A stretch of DNA of 11,677 bases from contig DAOUMU010000166.1 of the NCBI GenBank assembly GCA_034409055.1, positions 1 through 11,677 of the forward strand. The letters are read 5' to 3'. Position numbers and translations under genes: made by a program. Below the pieces are notes generated by a model. It ran no database searches and was not told the DNA's origin. It saw nothing but the letters and a program-made list of their open reading frames with translations. Shown here one piece after another: positions 6,128-11,677 of this stretch (position 1 is its first letter; each line of letters starts with the position of its first letter). This stretch comes from DAOUMU01 sp034409055. Lineage in GTDB: Bacteria; Chloroflexota; Anaerolineae; 4572-78; J111.

Positions 6128-7996
6128 ATGAATTTCTCAAATGTAAAGACTGTTTTAAGTGTAGGTGTTATTGGGCTAGCGGTGGCTTTGCTGGCTGCAT
6201 TTGGCAGAGCTGAGCCGACCGTGGTTGAAGCGATGGACCCAGCGTTTCGGGCAGACAAGCTGCCTGTCTCCATGGCCGCAGAAGAGGCTACCCCCGTAAA
6301 ATCCATGAACCCTCTCTCCCGGCCAAAGCCAGCCGAATCTGTCGTCAGTGCTGCCGAAGAGGCCGCCTCTCCGGCCTACGAAGCAGGCACGTTGCTCGAA
6401 GGGAGTGACCATTTTATCTATTACGTCACCGAGGCCGGTACACGTCAGCCCATTTATGATCGGGAAACCTTCTTAGCCTTCGGTTTTCAAGCCGAAGAGG
6501 TGATCAAGGCTAACGATCAAGTGCTGGCCAGGATACCGCTGGACCACGTTTTAACCCGGCTCGTCTTTGACGACCAGGACAATCTGTATTGGGTTGTAGA
6601 CGGTCAGCGGTGGCAAGTGAATGCCTGGAAGCAGGTGTTGAACGAAGAGTCTTATCAAGGACTGCCCACCAGTCCGCTGGATCGCTCCCTGGTCGAGGTC
6701 CTACCGCTGCGATCAGGCTTAAAAAGCAATACCTTCCTGCGCCAGGATGAAACGGTGTATTACTTCACCGATTGGACCCTCATCCCGCTGAAGGAAAACA
6801 GCTACGATGAGAGGCAGGTCATCGAGGTGCCCTCCGGCGTCTTGGCCATCTATCCGCAGCAGGCCCGGCTAGAAACGATGTTTACCCGGTTAAAGGCCGA
6901 TACCCCGGCCGCCAACGTGCGCCGTGGCCCTGGGCTGGAGTTTGAGGTCATCGGCACGATCTATGACACGAACCGGATTATTGTCAAAGGGCGGGCCGAG
7001 AACAGTTATTGGCTCCAGATTAAATATCAGGGGCAGCTCGCTTGGTTGGCCGGTGATCTGGTCAAAGATCAATCGCTGTTGAACTTGCTGCCGACCATTG
7101 ATACCAACTCGTTAAAGCCGGAGAAAGTGAGTCGCCAACAAACCAACAACGCCAACATATACACCGGCATTGGCGCTCGTTTAGACACCGGCAATGGCTC
7201 GCCGGTGGTCATCGGCCTGGTTGAAGGCGGTCCGGCTCAACGAAGTGGGTTAGCGGTGGGCGACGTCATCGTCGAGGTTGATGGTCAGACTGTCACTGGT
7301 TTGTCCTTGTACGAAGTGATCGGTCGGATCCGTGGCGAAAAAGGGGTCGAGGTCATCCTGACGGTTCTCAGGCCCGAGACGAATGAGCGGCTGGCGATCC
7401 CTATCGTCCGGGATGAGATTAATCTGTCAGCCGTGACCTGGACCTGTAATGCAGATCCGATCCGGGGCTTTGGCAAAGTATGGCGAGAGCATCCCGAGGT
7501 CCACAAATGGCTGGGCTGCCCCTTCACCAACTGGCGACGGGATGAACACGCCACCAGGGCGGCCGTGCAAATCTTCGAACACGGCTGGATGCTGTGGCTG
7601 GAAACCGATACGGTGGCCAATGTTGACCCCATCTACGTCTTCTTTGAAGATGATAGTTCTTACATCCGCTACGGTGATCGGCCGCTGACCGATGCCCACC
7701 AATACGCGCCTACGCCCGCCGGGTTTTACAAAGTGGGCGACCGCTTTGCCAAGGTGTATTGGGAAGAGATTGGACCCCAGGGGCGGGAACGCCTCGGTCG
7801 AGCGACCAACGAAGCCAGAGACAGCCTGGGTGCGTTTCAAGAGTTCGAACACGGGCGAATGTTCTGGGCCGGTGAGGCCGATATCATCTACGCCATCTAC
7901 CAGGGCCGCTATGACTTCGACGGCGATGGCGAAACCACCTACGTCCGGGGCTGGACCAGTTTCGAAGACACCTTCGAGGACCCAGCCGAAGAATAA
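6128..7996 (+). CDS. Exported multidomain protein with SH3b, PDZ and LGFP-like repeats
   Basis: This 622-residue protein has a signal peptide (about 1-29, ending AFGRA) and no catalytic domain that I recognise. After a low-complexity Ala/Glu/Pro stretch comes a region with the pattern GSDHFIYYVTEAGTRQPIYD (92-111), of the type found in Chloroflexota surface proteins. Then follow a bacterial SH3b domain (about 256-313; ANVRRGPGLEFEVIGTI and YWLQIKYQGQLAWL), a PDZ domain like those of C-terminal processing proteases (about 345-427; GGPAQRSGLAVGDVIVEVDG), and two repeats about 90 residues apart resembling LGFP motifs (HKWLGCPFTN...QIFEHGWMLW and ERLGRATNE...QEFEHGRMFW). An Asp-rich DFDGDGE loop lies near the end. 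SH3b and LGFP modules usually bind cell-wall material and PDZ binds peptides, so a wall-associated scaffold or adaptor is inferred. Start: AAGGAG lies 8 nt before ATG 6128, preferred over ATG 6107, which would place extra residues before the signal peptide. Confidence 0.85.
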   Translation: MNFSNVKTVLSVGVIGLAVALLAAFGRAEPTVVEAMDPAFRADKLPVSMAAEEATPVKSMNPLSRPKPAESVVSAAEEAASPAYEAGTLLEGSDHFIYYVTEAGTRQPIYDRETFLAFGFQAEEVIKANDQVLARIPLDHVLTRLVFDDQDNLYWVVDGQRWQVNAWKQVLNEESYQGLPTSPLDRSLVEVLPLRSGLKSNTFLRQDETVYYFTDWTLIPLKENSYDERQVIEVPSGVLAIYPQQARLETMFTRLKADTPAANVRRGPGLEFEVIGTIYDTNRIIVKGRAENSYWLQIKYQGQLAWLAGDLVKDQSLLNLLPTIDTNSLKPEKVSRQQTNNANIYTGIGARLDTGNGSPVVIGLVEGGPAQRSGLAVGDVIVEVDGQTVTGLSLYEVIGRIRGEKGVEVILTVLRPETNERLAIPIVRDEINLSAVTWTCNADPIRGFGKVWREHPEVHKWLGCPFTNWRRDEHATRAAVQIFEHGWMLWLETDTVANVDPIYVFFEDDSSYIRYGDRPLTDAHQYAPTPAGFYKVGDRFAKVYWEEIGPQGRERLGRATNEARDSLGAFQEFEHGRMFWAGEADIIYAIYQGRYDFDGDGETTYVRGWTSFEDTFEDPAEE

Positions 7997-8026
7997 TACT
8001 GAAAATTAGCCAGGGGCGGTTGCCTC

Positions 8027-8063
8027 AAAAAAAGAGCCTCGGTGGCCACCGAGGCCCTTTTTT
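8027..8063. terminator. Bidirectional rho-independent terminator
   Basis: The stem GCCTCGGT (8036-8043) and ACCGAGGC (8048-8055) with a GGCC loop is a perfect palindrome. It is preceded by seven A (8027-8033) and followed by six T (8058-8063), so it has a U-tract on both strands. It serves the plus-strand SH3b/PDZ gene and can also stop transcripts from the converging VOC gene. Confidence 0.9.
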
Positions 8064-8071
8064 GACTCCTG

Positions 8072-8145
8072 AGAAACAAATCTTTGCTCGCGGCGTGGTC
8101 CATGACCCGCCGCCGGTCACGGACCGGCTTGGAGCGTGGGTTTCT
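8072..8145. repeat. Inverted-repeat unit with AGAAAC ends
   Basis: AGAAAC (8072-8077) and GTTTCT (8140-8145) bracket two hairpins, GGTC-CAT-GACC (8097-8107) and GCCGGTC-ACG-GACCGGC (8112-8128). Neither hairpin has a T-tract, so these are not further terminators. The ends resemble the AGAAACC/GGTTTCT arms of the element at 8979-9117, and this may be a decayed or distant relative. Confidence 0.4.
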
Positions 8146-8151
8146 GACCTA

Positions 8152-8943
8152 TTACACTGGACTGGTTAGCTTGATAATGGCAAACACGGCCTCCTGGGGG
8201 TCTTCAATCACGGCAAACCGGCCCACCGGGGGAGCATCAGTCGGCGGCATATGAATTTGAGCCCCAAGTGCTTTGGCTTTCTCCACACTGGCATCACAGT
8301 CCTCGACGGCGAAGTAGACCAGCCAATTGGGCGGGACGTCGTCGCCCCACTCCTCGGTCATCTTAAGCATCCCGCCAGCCATGCGATCCCCGTTCATAAA
8401 GACTGTATAGGGGATCGATTCCATATCCTGAGTCTGGCTACTCCAGCCAAACAGTTTGGTGTAAAACTGGCCGGCTGTCTCGGGATCTTTGGTGGCCAGC
8501 TCGTTCCAGCACAGGGTACCCGGCTGGTTCGCCAGTCGCGCCCCGATGTGCGTCCGTGGCTGCCACAAGGCCAGGGTGGCCCCGGTCGGATCCTGAATGA
8601 GGGCCATACGCCCTACGTCCATCACGTCGAAGGCTTCCATCAGAACCTGTCCTCCCAGCGATTTGGCCTTTTGGGCACTCTCGTTGGCCCTCTTGACCGA
8701 CACGTACGACACCCAATAGGCCGGAACGCCTTGCGATTTCTGTTGCGCGTCCATTTCATATAGGGCTGCCACCTCCTTGCCCTCGAGCTGCAACATGGTG
8801 TAAACCATATCTGGTCCGGCCGGGGTGTCGATCATGTCCCAACCAAACAGCTCGCCGTAGAACTTTTTCGCTGCCTCGGCATCGGTGGTAGCCAAATCTA
8901 TCCAACAGAATGTACCCGGGGCATATTCATTAAACTCTGTCAT
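8152..8943 (-). CDS. Two-domain VOC (glyoxalase/bleomycin-resistance superfamily) protein
   Basis: This 263-residue cytosolic protein contains two vicinal-oxygen-chelate domains in tandem (about 8-128 and 140-258). Each opens with a matching strand-helix pair: GTFCWIDLATTDAEAAKKFYGELFGW and GTLCWNELATKDPETAGQFY followed by TKLFGW, and each closes with a VGR(M/F)A(L/V)I(Q/E)DP motif (110-119 and 240-249). The arrangement matches the family often annotated as hydroxylase or 27-kDa-antigen-like VOC proteins. The usual metal-binding His/Glu set is not obvious, so catalysis is uncertain; binding of a small ligand is possible. Start: AGGAGGA (8951-8957 on the plus strand, read on the minus strand) lies 7 nt before the ATG, a strong site. 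The gene appears monocistronic and converges on the preceding gene. Confidence 0.9.
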   Translation of the reverse strand: MTEFNEYAPGTFCWIDLATTDAEAAKKFYGELFGWDMIDTPAGPDMVYTMLQLEGKEVAALYEMDAQQKSQGVPAYWVSYVSVKRANESAQKAKSLGGQVLMEAFDVMDVGRMALIQDPTGATLALWQPRTHIGARLANQPGTLCWNELATKDPETAGQFYTKLFGWSSQTQDMESIPYTVFMNGDRMAGGMLKMTEEWGDDVPPNWLVYFAVEDCDASVEKAKALGAQIHMPPTDAPPVGRFAVIEDPQEAVFAIIKLTSPV

Positions 8944-8978
8944 GATTTTTTCCTCCTAATCATTTATGTTCAGTAGAT

Positions 8979-9117
8979 TGATTACCCAACATTGGAAATC
9001 AGAAACCGGGTTTTTCGCTTGCTGAGGCATTTTTGGTACTCTAGAATGCTCACAAAGCAACGATTAGCTTTTCAGACGACAAAAAACCTGGTTTCTGTCC
9101 CCGTGTCGGGTAGTGAA
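8979..9117. mobile_element. MITE-like inverted-repeat element between 10-bp direct repeats
   Basis: The arms CAGAAACCGGGTTTTT (9000-9015) and AAAAACCTGGTTTCTG (9082-9097) are complementary at 15 of 16 positions. Outside them the inverted homology continues weakly to TACCC (8983-8987) and GGGTA (9108-9112). The unit is flanked exactly by the direct repeat TTCAGTAGAT (8969-8978 and 9118-9127), which looks like a 10-bp target-site duplication. It has no coding capacity. An alternative is that the two TTCAGTAGAT copies are ends of another repeat family (see 9118-9142) rather than a duplication. Confidence 0.55.
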
Positions 9118-9142
9118 TTCAGTAGATCCAAATTTAACGCTC
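9118..9142. repeat. Solo end of the CAGTAGATCCAA element family
   Basis: TTCAGTAGATCCAA (9118-9131) is identical to 4854-4867, and the similarity continues as AATTT and CGCTC. No matching right arm is found before the selD promoter, so this is a partial copy or remnant of the element at 4856-4967. Confidence 0.5.
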
Positions 9143-9205
9143 CAAGGTAGAGAAATTATAGAACAAATGTTCCGTTTTGTCAATTTTAGGTTTCAATCAG
9201 CAGCT

Positions 9206-9233
9206 TTGCCTTAAGGCTGGAATAGGGTAAAAT
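9206..9233 (+). promoter_or_regulatory. Candidate promoter of the selD operon with palindromic spacer
   Basis: TTGCCT (9206-9211) and TAAAAT (9228-9233) are spaced by 16 bp, the same hexamers as in the promoter before the glycosyltransferase gene. A perfect 10-bp palindrome, GCCTTAAGGC (9208-9217), overlaps the -35 box and spacer, and may be an operator or chance. Confidence 0.4.
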
Positions 9234-9257
9234 AAATGAGTACGCTTAACACACAAA

Positions 9258-9268
9258 AAGGGGGTGAT
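9258..9268 (+). promoter_or_regulatory. Extended Shine-Dalgarno that sets the selD start
   Basis: AAGGGGGTGAT matches the consensus 16S tail complement AAGGAGGTGAT at 10 of 11 positions. The core ends 8 nt before TTG 9273 (ideal spacing), but only 2 nt before ATG 9267, so the TTG is preferred. That start also gives the same residue numbering as E. coli SelD at the active site. Confidence 0.65.
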
Positions 9269-9272
9269 GGTC

Positions 9273-10331
9273 TTGACTCGAGAGCAAATTAAATTAACGG
9301 CCCTGGCCAAGTGTGCTGGTTGAGCCAGCAAAATGGCCCCGGAGGCCCTGACGCAGGTTCTGCGTCCTTTGCACAATCTATTTAGCCATAATGGCCATCC
9401 TGAACTGTTAGTCGGTCTGAGTGTGGCCGACGATGCCGCCATTTACAAGTTGAACGACGAGCAAGCCATCATCAACACCCTCGATTTCTTCACGCCGGTG
9501 GTGGACGACCCCTACGATTATGGGGCCATCGCCGCCGCCAACTCTATGAGCGACGTTTACGCCATGGGGGGTGAGGTGGTCTTTGCTTTGAACGTGAGCG
9601 CCTTTCCGGCTAAGATGGAACCCGCAATTATCACCGAAATTTTGCGGGGCGGCGCGGACAAGGTCATCGAGGCCGGGGCGGTTATTGCCGGTGGGCACAC
9701 TGTCACCGACGACGAACCAAAGTACGGTTTGGCCGTCACCGGTACGGTTCATCCGGAACGGTTCTTTACCAAAGGTGGCGCCCGGCCAGGTGATGCGTTG
9801 GTGTTGACCAAGCCACTTGGTACCGGCACGATTAGCACGGCCCTTAAGCGAGGGATTGCTGATCCGAATCATGTGACGGTTATGGTCGAGTCAATGAAAC
9901 GCCTCAACCGGGAGGCGACTCAGGCGGCCCAGGCGACCGGTGGGATCAAAGCAGTGACCGATATCACCGGTTTTGGTTTGTTGGGCCATGCCATGGAGAT
10001 GGCCCAGGCCTCGGGTCACCAATTTGTTTTTGAAATCAATCAAATTCCGCTGCTCGATGGCGCTACCACCTATGCCGCCGACTTTGTTTTTCCGGGCGGC
10101 ATGGCCAATAATAAGATGTACTTTGAACCGGATGTCACCTTTGCCCCGGGCATTCCTGACGACCAGCAATGGCTTTTGTGGGACCCTCAAACGTCAGGGG
10201 GCTTGCTGATTGCGGTCCCGGCGGCTCGGTTGACGGATTTTCTAAGCGCCTGCACCGAAGATGGCCGCAACCAGTCGGCCTGGCTGATTGGTCGGGTGAC
10301 CACCGGCAGCGGCATAGAGGTATTACCCTAA
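9273..10331 (+). CDS. selD: Selenophosphate synthetase, selenocysteine-containing (TGA read-through)
   Basis: SelD makes selenophosphate from selenide and ATP in the cytosol, the selenium donor for selenocysteine and selenouridine. Read from TTG 9273 through the in-frame TGA at 9321-9323, the protein has 352 residues (E. coli SelD has 347). The N-terminus reads LTALAKCAGUASKMAP, with Sec17 and Lys20 exactly where E. coli has catalytic Cys17 and Lys20. Downstream family motifs are intact: DDAAIYKL, NTLDFFTPVVDDPYDYGAI, MSDVYAMGG, ITGFGLLGHAMEMA, GGMANNKMYFEP and WDPQTSGGLL. Reading from ATG 9333 gives a 332-residue protein without its active-site loop, which is what a standard caller would report. 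A nonsense mutation is unlikely given the exact site, the conserved context and a SECIS-like hairpin. The stop abuts the start of the downstream protease gene, so the genes are probably cotranscribed. A promoter candidate lies at 9206-9233. Confidence 0.93.
9321..9323 (+). other. selD: Selenocysteine codon TGA in selD
   Basis: TGA follows TGT GCT GGT (Cys-Ala-Gly) and precedes GCC AGC AAA (Ala-Ser-Lys), giving CAGUASK. The position is residue 17, the active-site Cys/Sec of the SelD family. Open reading continues in frame on both sides. Confidence 0.9.
9350..9366 (+). promoter_or_regulatory. Bacterial SECIS-like hairpin in selD
   Basis: GACGCAG (9350-9356) pairs perfectly with CTGCGTC (9360-9366) around a GTT loop (9357-9359). 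The apex GCAGGUUCUGC is nearly the apex of the E. coli fdhF SECIS (GCAGGUCUGC), the part contacted by SelB. It begins 26 nt after the TGA and its loop G is 34 nt after, within the usual bacterial range. The flanking GGCC-CCGGA-GGCC segment (9335-9347) may add a lower stem. Confidence 0.75.
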
Positions 10332-11459
10332 ATGGCAGATCAACCAAATCCTACCAGTAAGCAATCTCAACAAGCCAAAGATGACGATCAGGTCCTGATT
10401 ATGACCCCCATCAGTATTGCCCGAGCCCGGCACGCCAGCACGCATGGCGCCTCTGCCGTGGACAAAACCCGGCGGGTTTTGCCGGCGAAGCAACCCCCAC
10501 CGGACAGTCAATCTAACTCAGTTGTTCTTGGCCCTTACAAGATCGAAACCAACGATTCCCAATTTGGCGGTATCAGTGGTTGCTTGCTGGTATCTTTGCT
10601 CGGCATGATCTTTTTGATCGGTGGTATTATGGGGGGGATGATGGGGGGTGGACTGATTCTATGGGCCAATGGCTCGGAGGTCGCTTTGTGGGGCGGTACC
10701 CCGACCCCCACCCTGCTGCCAACCCCAACCCCTGCTCCGGCCGAAACGTTGACCCCGACCCCGACTCCTGAACCTATGCCCACCCCGCCGATTGAAGATA
10801 TTATCGCCGGGATCGTGCCCTCCGTCGTCACCGTCATCAACCAACAACCCAACAGTTTCACCTTCAATCGGCCCGAGGAAGGTCGGGTGGTAGGCTCCGG
10901 CGTTATCGTTGATGAGCGAGGCTACATTGCCACCAATTATCACGTCATTGAAAATGCGGGCAATTTAAGTGTCATCCTGGCCGATGGTCGGGAGACGGTG
11001 GCCGAACTGGTTGCTTCTGATCCGGCTGAAGATTTGGCCATTATCAAAGTTAGCCTGACCGATTTGCCGGCTATCGTCTGGGGCGACTCAACCACCCTCC
11101 GGTTGGGCCAGACGGTCTACGCGATTGGTAGCCCCCTGGGCGACTTTCCAAACTCGGTCAGCCTGGGTATTATCAGCGGCCTGAATAGAGCCCTGGAACT
11201 GGAGCACTATGTCATTGACGGCCTGATTCAAACAGATGCGGCCATCAACCGGGGCAGTTCCGGGGGGCCATTGATTAATGCCCAGGGGGAAGTAATCGGC
11301 ATCAATACCTTTATTATCCGTGAGAGCGAAGAACGAGGCGTGGCCGAGGGGATTGCTTTTTCCATTCCTGCCAATAACGCCCAGGCGTTGTTAATTCCCT
11401 GGATTGTGGCTCACAGTGGCCAATCGGTGCCCATTCCTGCTTCCGGGGAGTCGCAATAG
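10332..11459 (+). CDS. Membrane-anchored HtrA/DegP-type serine protease without PDZ domain
   Basis: This 375-residue protein is an S1C (HtrA-like) trypsin-fold protease. A polar cytoplasmic segment of about 79 residues comes first, then one Gly/Met-rich membrane span (about 80-112), a Thr-Pro linker (TPTP, 123-152) and an extracytoplasmic protease domain (about 155-358). The triad is visible: His204 in TNYHVIENA, Asp234 in AEDLAIIKV and Ser310 in NRGSSGGPL. The chain ends at residue 375, shortly after the SIPANNAQALL helix, with no PDZ domain, unlike DegP and DegS. It would degrade misfolded or signal proteins at the cell surface; substrates are unknown. The start ATG abuts the TAA of selD with GAGG about 11 nt upstream, and the stop abuts the next ATG, so an operon with selD and a lipoprotein is likely. 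The long N-terminal cytoplasmic region is unusual for the family. Confidence 0.92.
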   Translation: MADQPNPTSKQSQQAKDDDQVLIMTPISIARARHASTHGASAVDKTRRVLPAKQPPPDSQSNSVVLGPYKIETNDSQFGGISGCLLVSLLGMIFLIGGIMGGMMGGGLILWANGSEVALWGGTPTPTLLPTPTPAPAETLTPTPTPEPMPTPPIEDIIAGIVPSVVTVINQQPNSFTFNRPEEGRVVGSGVIVDERGYIATNYHVIENAGNLSVILADGRETVAELVASDPAEDLAIIKVSLTDLPAIVWGDSTTLRLGQTVYAIGSPLGDFPNSVSLGIISGLNRALELEHYVIDGLIQTDAAINRGSSGGPLINAQGEVIGINTFIIRESEERGVAEGIAFSIPANNAQALLIPWIVAHSGQSVPIPASGESQ

Positions 11460-11677
11460 ATGCATATTTCAGACTTCGCCGGTTTTGAGGATACTGTCAT
11501 TAGCAAATTGGTCGGGGTTTATCTCTTATTTGGGGTTATGATGCTATCAGCCTGTGGGGCAACCCCTGCGGCTACCGAGGTCGGGTTAGACCAAACACCA
11601 ACGGTTACTCCAACGCCCACTCCCCACTCCCCAACCCCCACTCCTCAATCCCCAACGCCCACTCCCCACTCCCCAAC
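11460..11677 (+). CDS. Lipoprotein with Thr-Pro-rich repeat, 3' end beyond window
   Basis: The visible 72 residues begin at an ATG that directly follows the TAG of the protease gene; GGGGAG lies 9 nt upstream. Residues 17-31 are hydrophobic (LVGVYLLFGVMMLSA), and Cys32 follows in a lipobox LSAC-G, so the protein is probably exported, lipid-modified and anchored on the membrane outer face. The mature part starts GATPAATEVG and passes into TPTPHSP-type repeats, a flexible linker that usually precedes a folded domain. The domain itself lies beyond 11677, so function is unknown. A start before the hydrophobic segment leaves 16 polar residues ahead of it, somewhat long for a lipoprotein signal, so a later start is possible. 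Confidence 0.75.
   Translation, partial: MHISDFAGFEDTVISKLVGVYLLFGVMMLSACGATPAATEVGLDQTPTVTPTPTPHSPTPTPQSPTPTPHSP
11610..11677. repeat. 21-bp tandem repeat encoding TPTP(H/Q)SP
   Basis: Units at 11610-11630, 11631-11651 and 11652-11672 are followed by a partial unit to the window end. Units 1 and 3 are identical; unit 2 differs at a few positions (CAA for CAC, Gln for His). The copy number beyond the window is unknown, and length variation between strains is likely. Confidence 0.85.

Noticed and set aside
7427..7852. Minus-strand ORF of 141 aa
   Set aside because: Antisense shadow of the LGFP-like region of the 622-aa protein.
8097..8128. Second terminator between converging genes
   Set aside because: The two hairpins lack a T-tract on either strand; the real terminator is at 8027-8063.
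8251..8763. Plus-strand ORF of 170 aa
   Set aside because: It is antisense to the VOC gene, which has a strong Shine-Dalgarno and clear domain motifs; no family resemblance on this strand.
9333..10331. selD starting at ATG 9333 (332 aa)
   Set aside because: It lacks the active-site loop that lies in frame just upstream, has no Shine-Dalgarno, and the TGA sits exactly at the Sec/Cys17 position.
9273..10331. selD as a pseudogene broken by a nonsense codon
   Set aside because: All other family motifs are intact, the TGA is at the one position where Sec is known, and a SECIS-like hairpin follows.

Overview
This 11.7 kb window looks like part of a chromosome from a Chloroflexota (Anaerolineae-like) bacterium. 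That is an inference from style, not from a marker gene: balanced-to-high GC coding with AT-rich gaps, secreted proteins with Thr-Pro linkers, a secreted protease ending in LRLPLIIKN, short heptamer repeats of the CGTAAAA/CGCAACA type between genes, and an AGAAACC-GGTTTCT palindrome family. There is no phage, plasmid, CRISPR or defence locus.

Layout. A prephenate/arogenate dehydrogenase-like gene (54-1007) abuts a small GIY-YIG protein gene (1008-1271). A family 4 glycosyltransferase (1389-2657) follows with its own promoter, Shine-Dalgarno and terminator. The gap 2658-3175 holds the terminator and a nested inverted repeat of about 200 bp. A secreted subtilisin-like protease (3176-4834) comes next, then a 112-bp MITE-like element with a 5-bp target duplication, placed just beyond the stop codon of a minus-strand membrane-anchored alpha/beta hydrolase (4971-5882). 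A divergent gene encodes a 622-aa exported SH3b/PDZ/LGFP-like protein (6128-7996). It ends at a bidirectional terminator facing a minus-strand two-domain glyoxalase/VOC protein (8152-8943). The gap 8944-9272 carries a second MITE-like element between 10-bp direct repeats, then the promoter of the last operon.

The main result is in that operon. selD (selenophosphate synthetase) really runs from a TTG at 9273 and reads through an in-frame TGA at 9321-9323. The TGA sits at the catalytic Cys17 position (numbering as in E. coli SelD), in the context CAGUASK, and is followed by a GC-rich hairpin like the bacterial SECIS of fdhF. A standard gene caller would start the protein at 9333 and lose the active site. 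SelD is therefore itself a selenoprotein, and the genome should also carry selA, selB and selC.

selD is followed without any gap by a membrane-anchored HtrA/DegP-type serine protease lacking a PDZ domain (10332-11459), and that again without a gap by a lipoprotein with a TPTPHSP repeat which runs off the window (11460 onward). The three are probably one transcript. The window is otherwise housekeeping plus envelope/secreted proteins; I see no wholly new multi-gene system. The most unusual content is the recoded selD, the two TIR/TSD elements and the catalytically odd TyrA-like protein.
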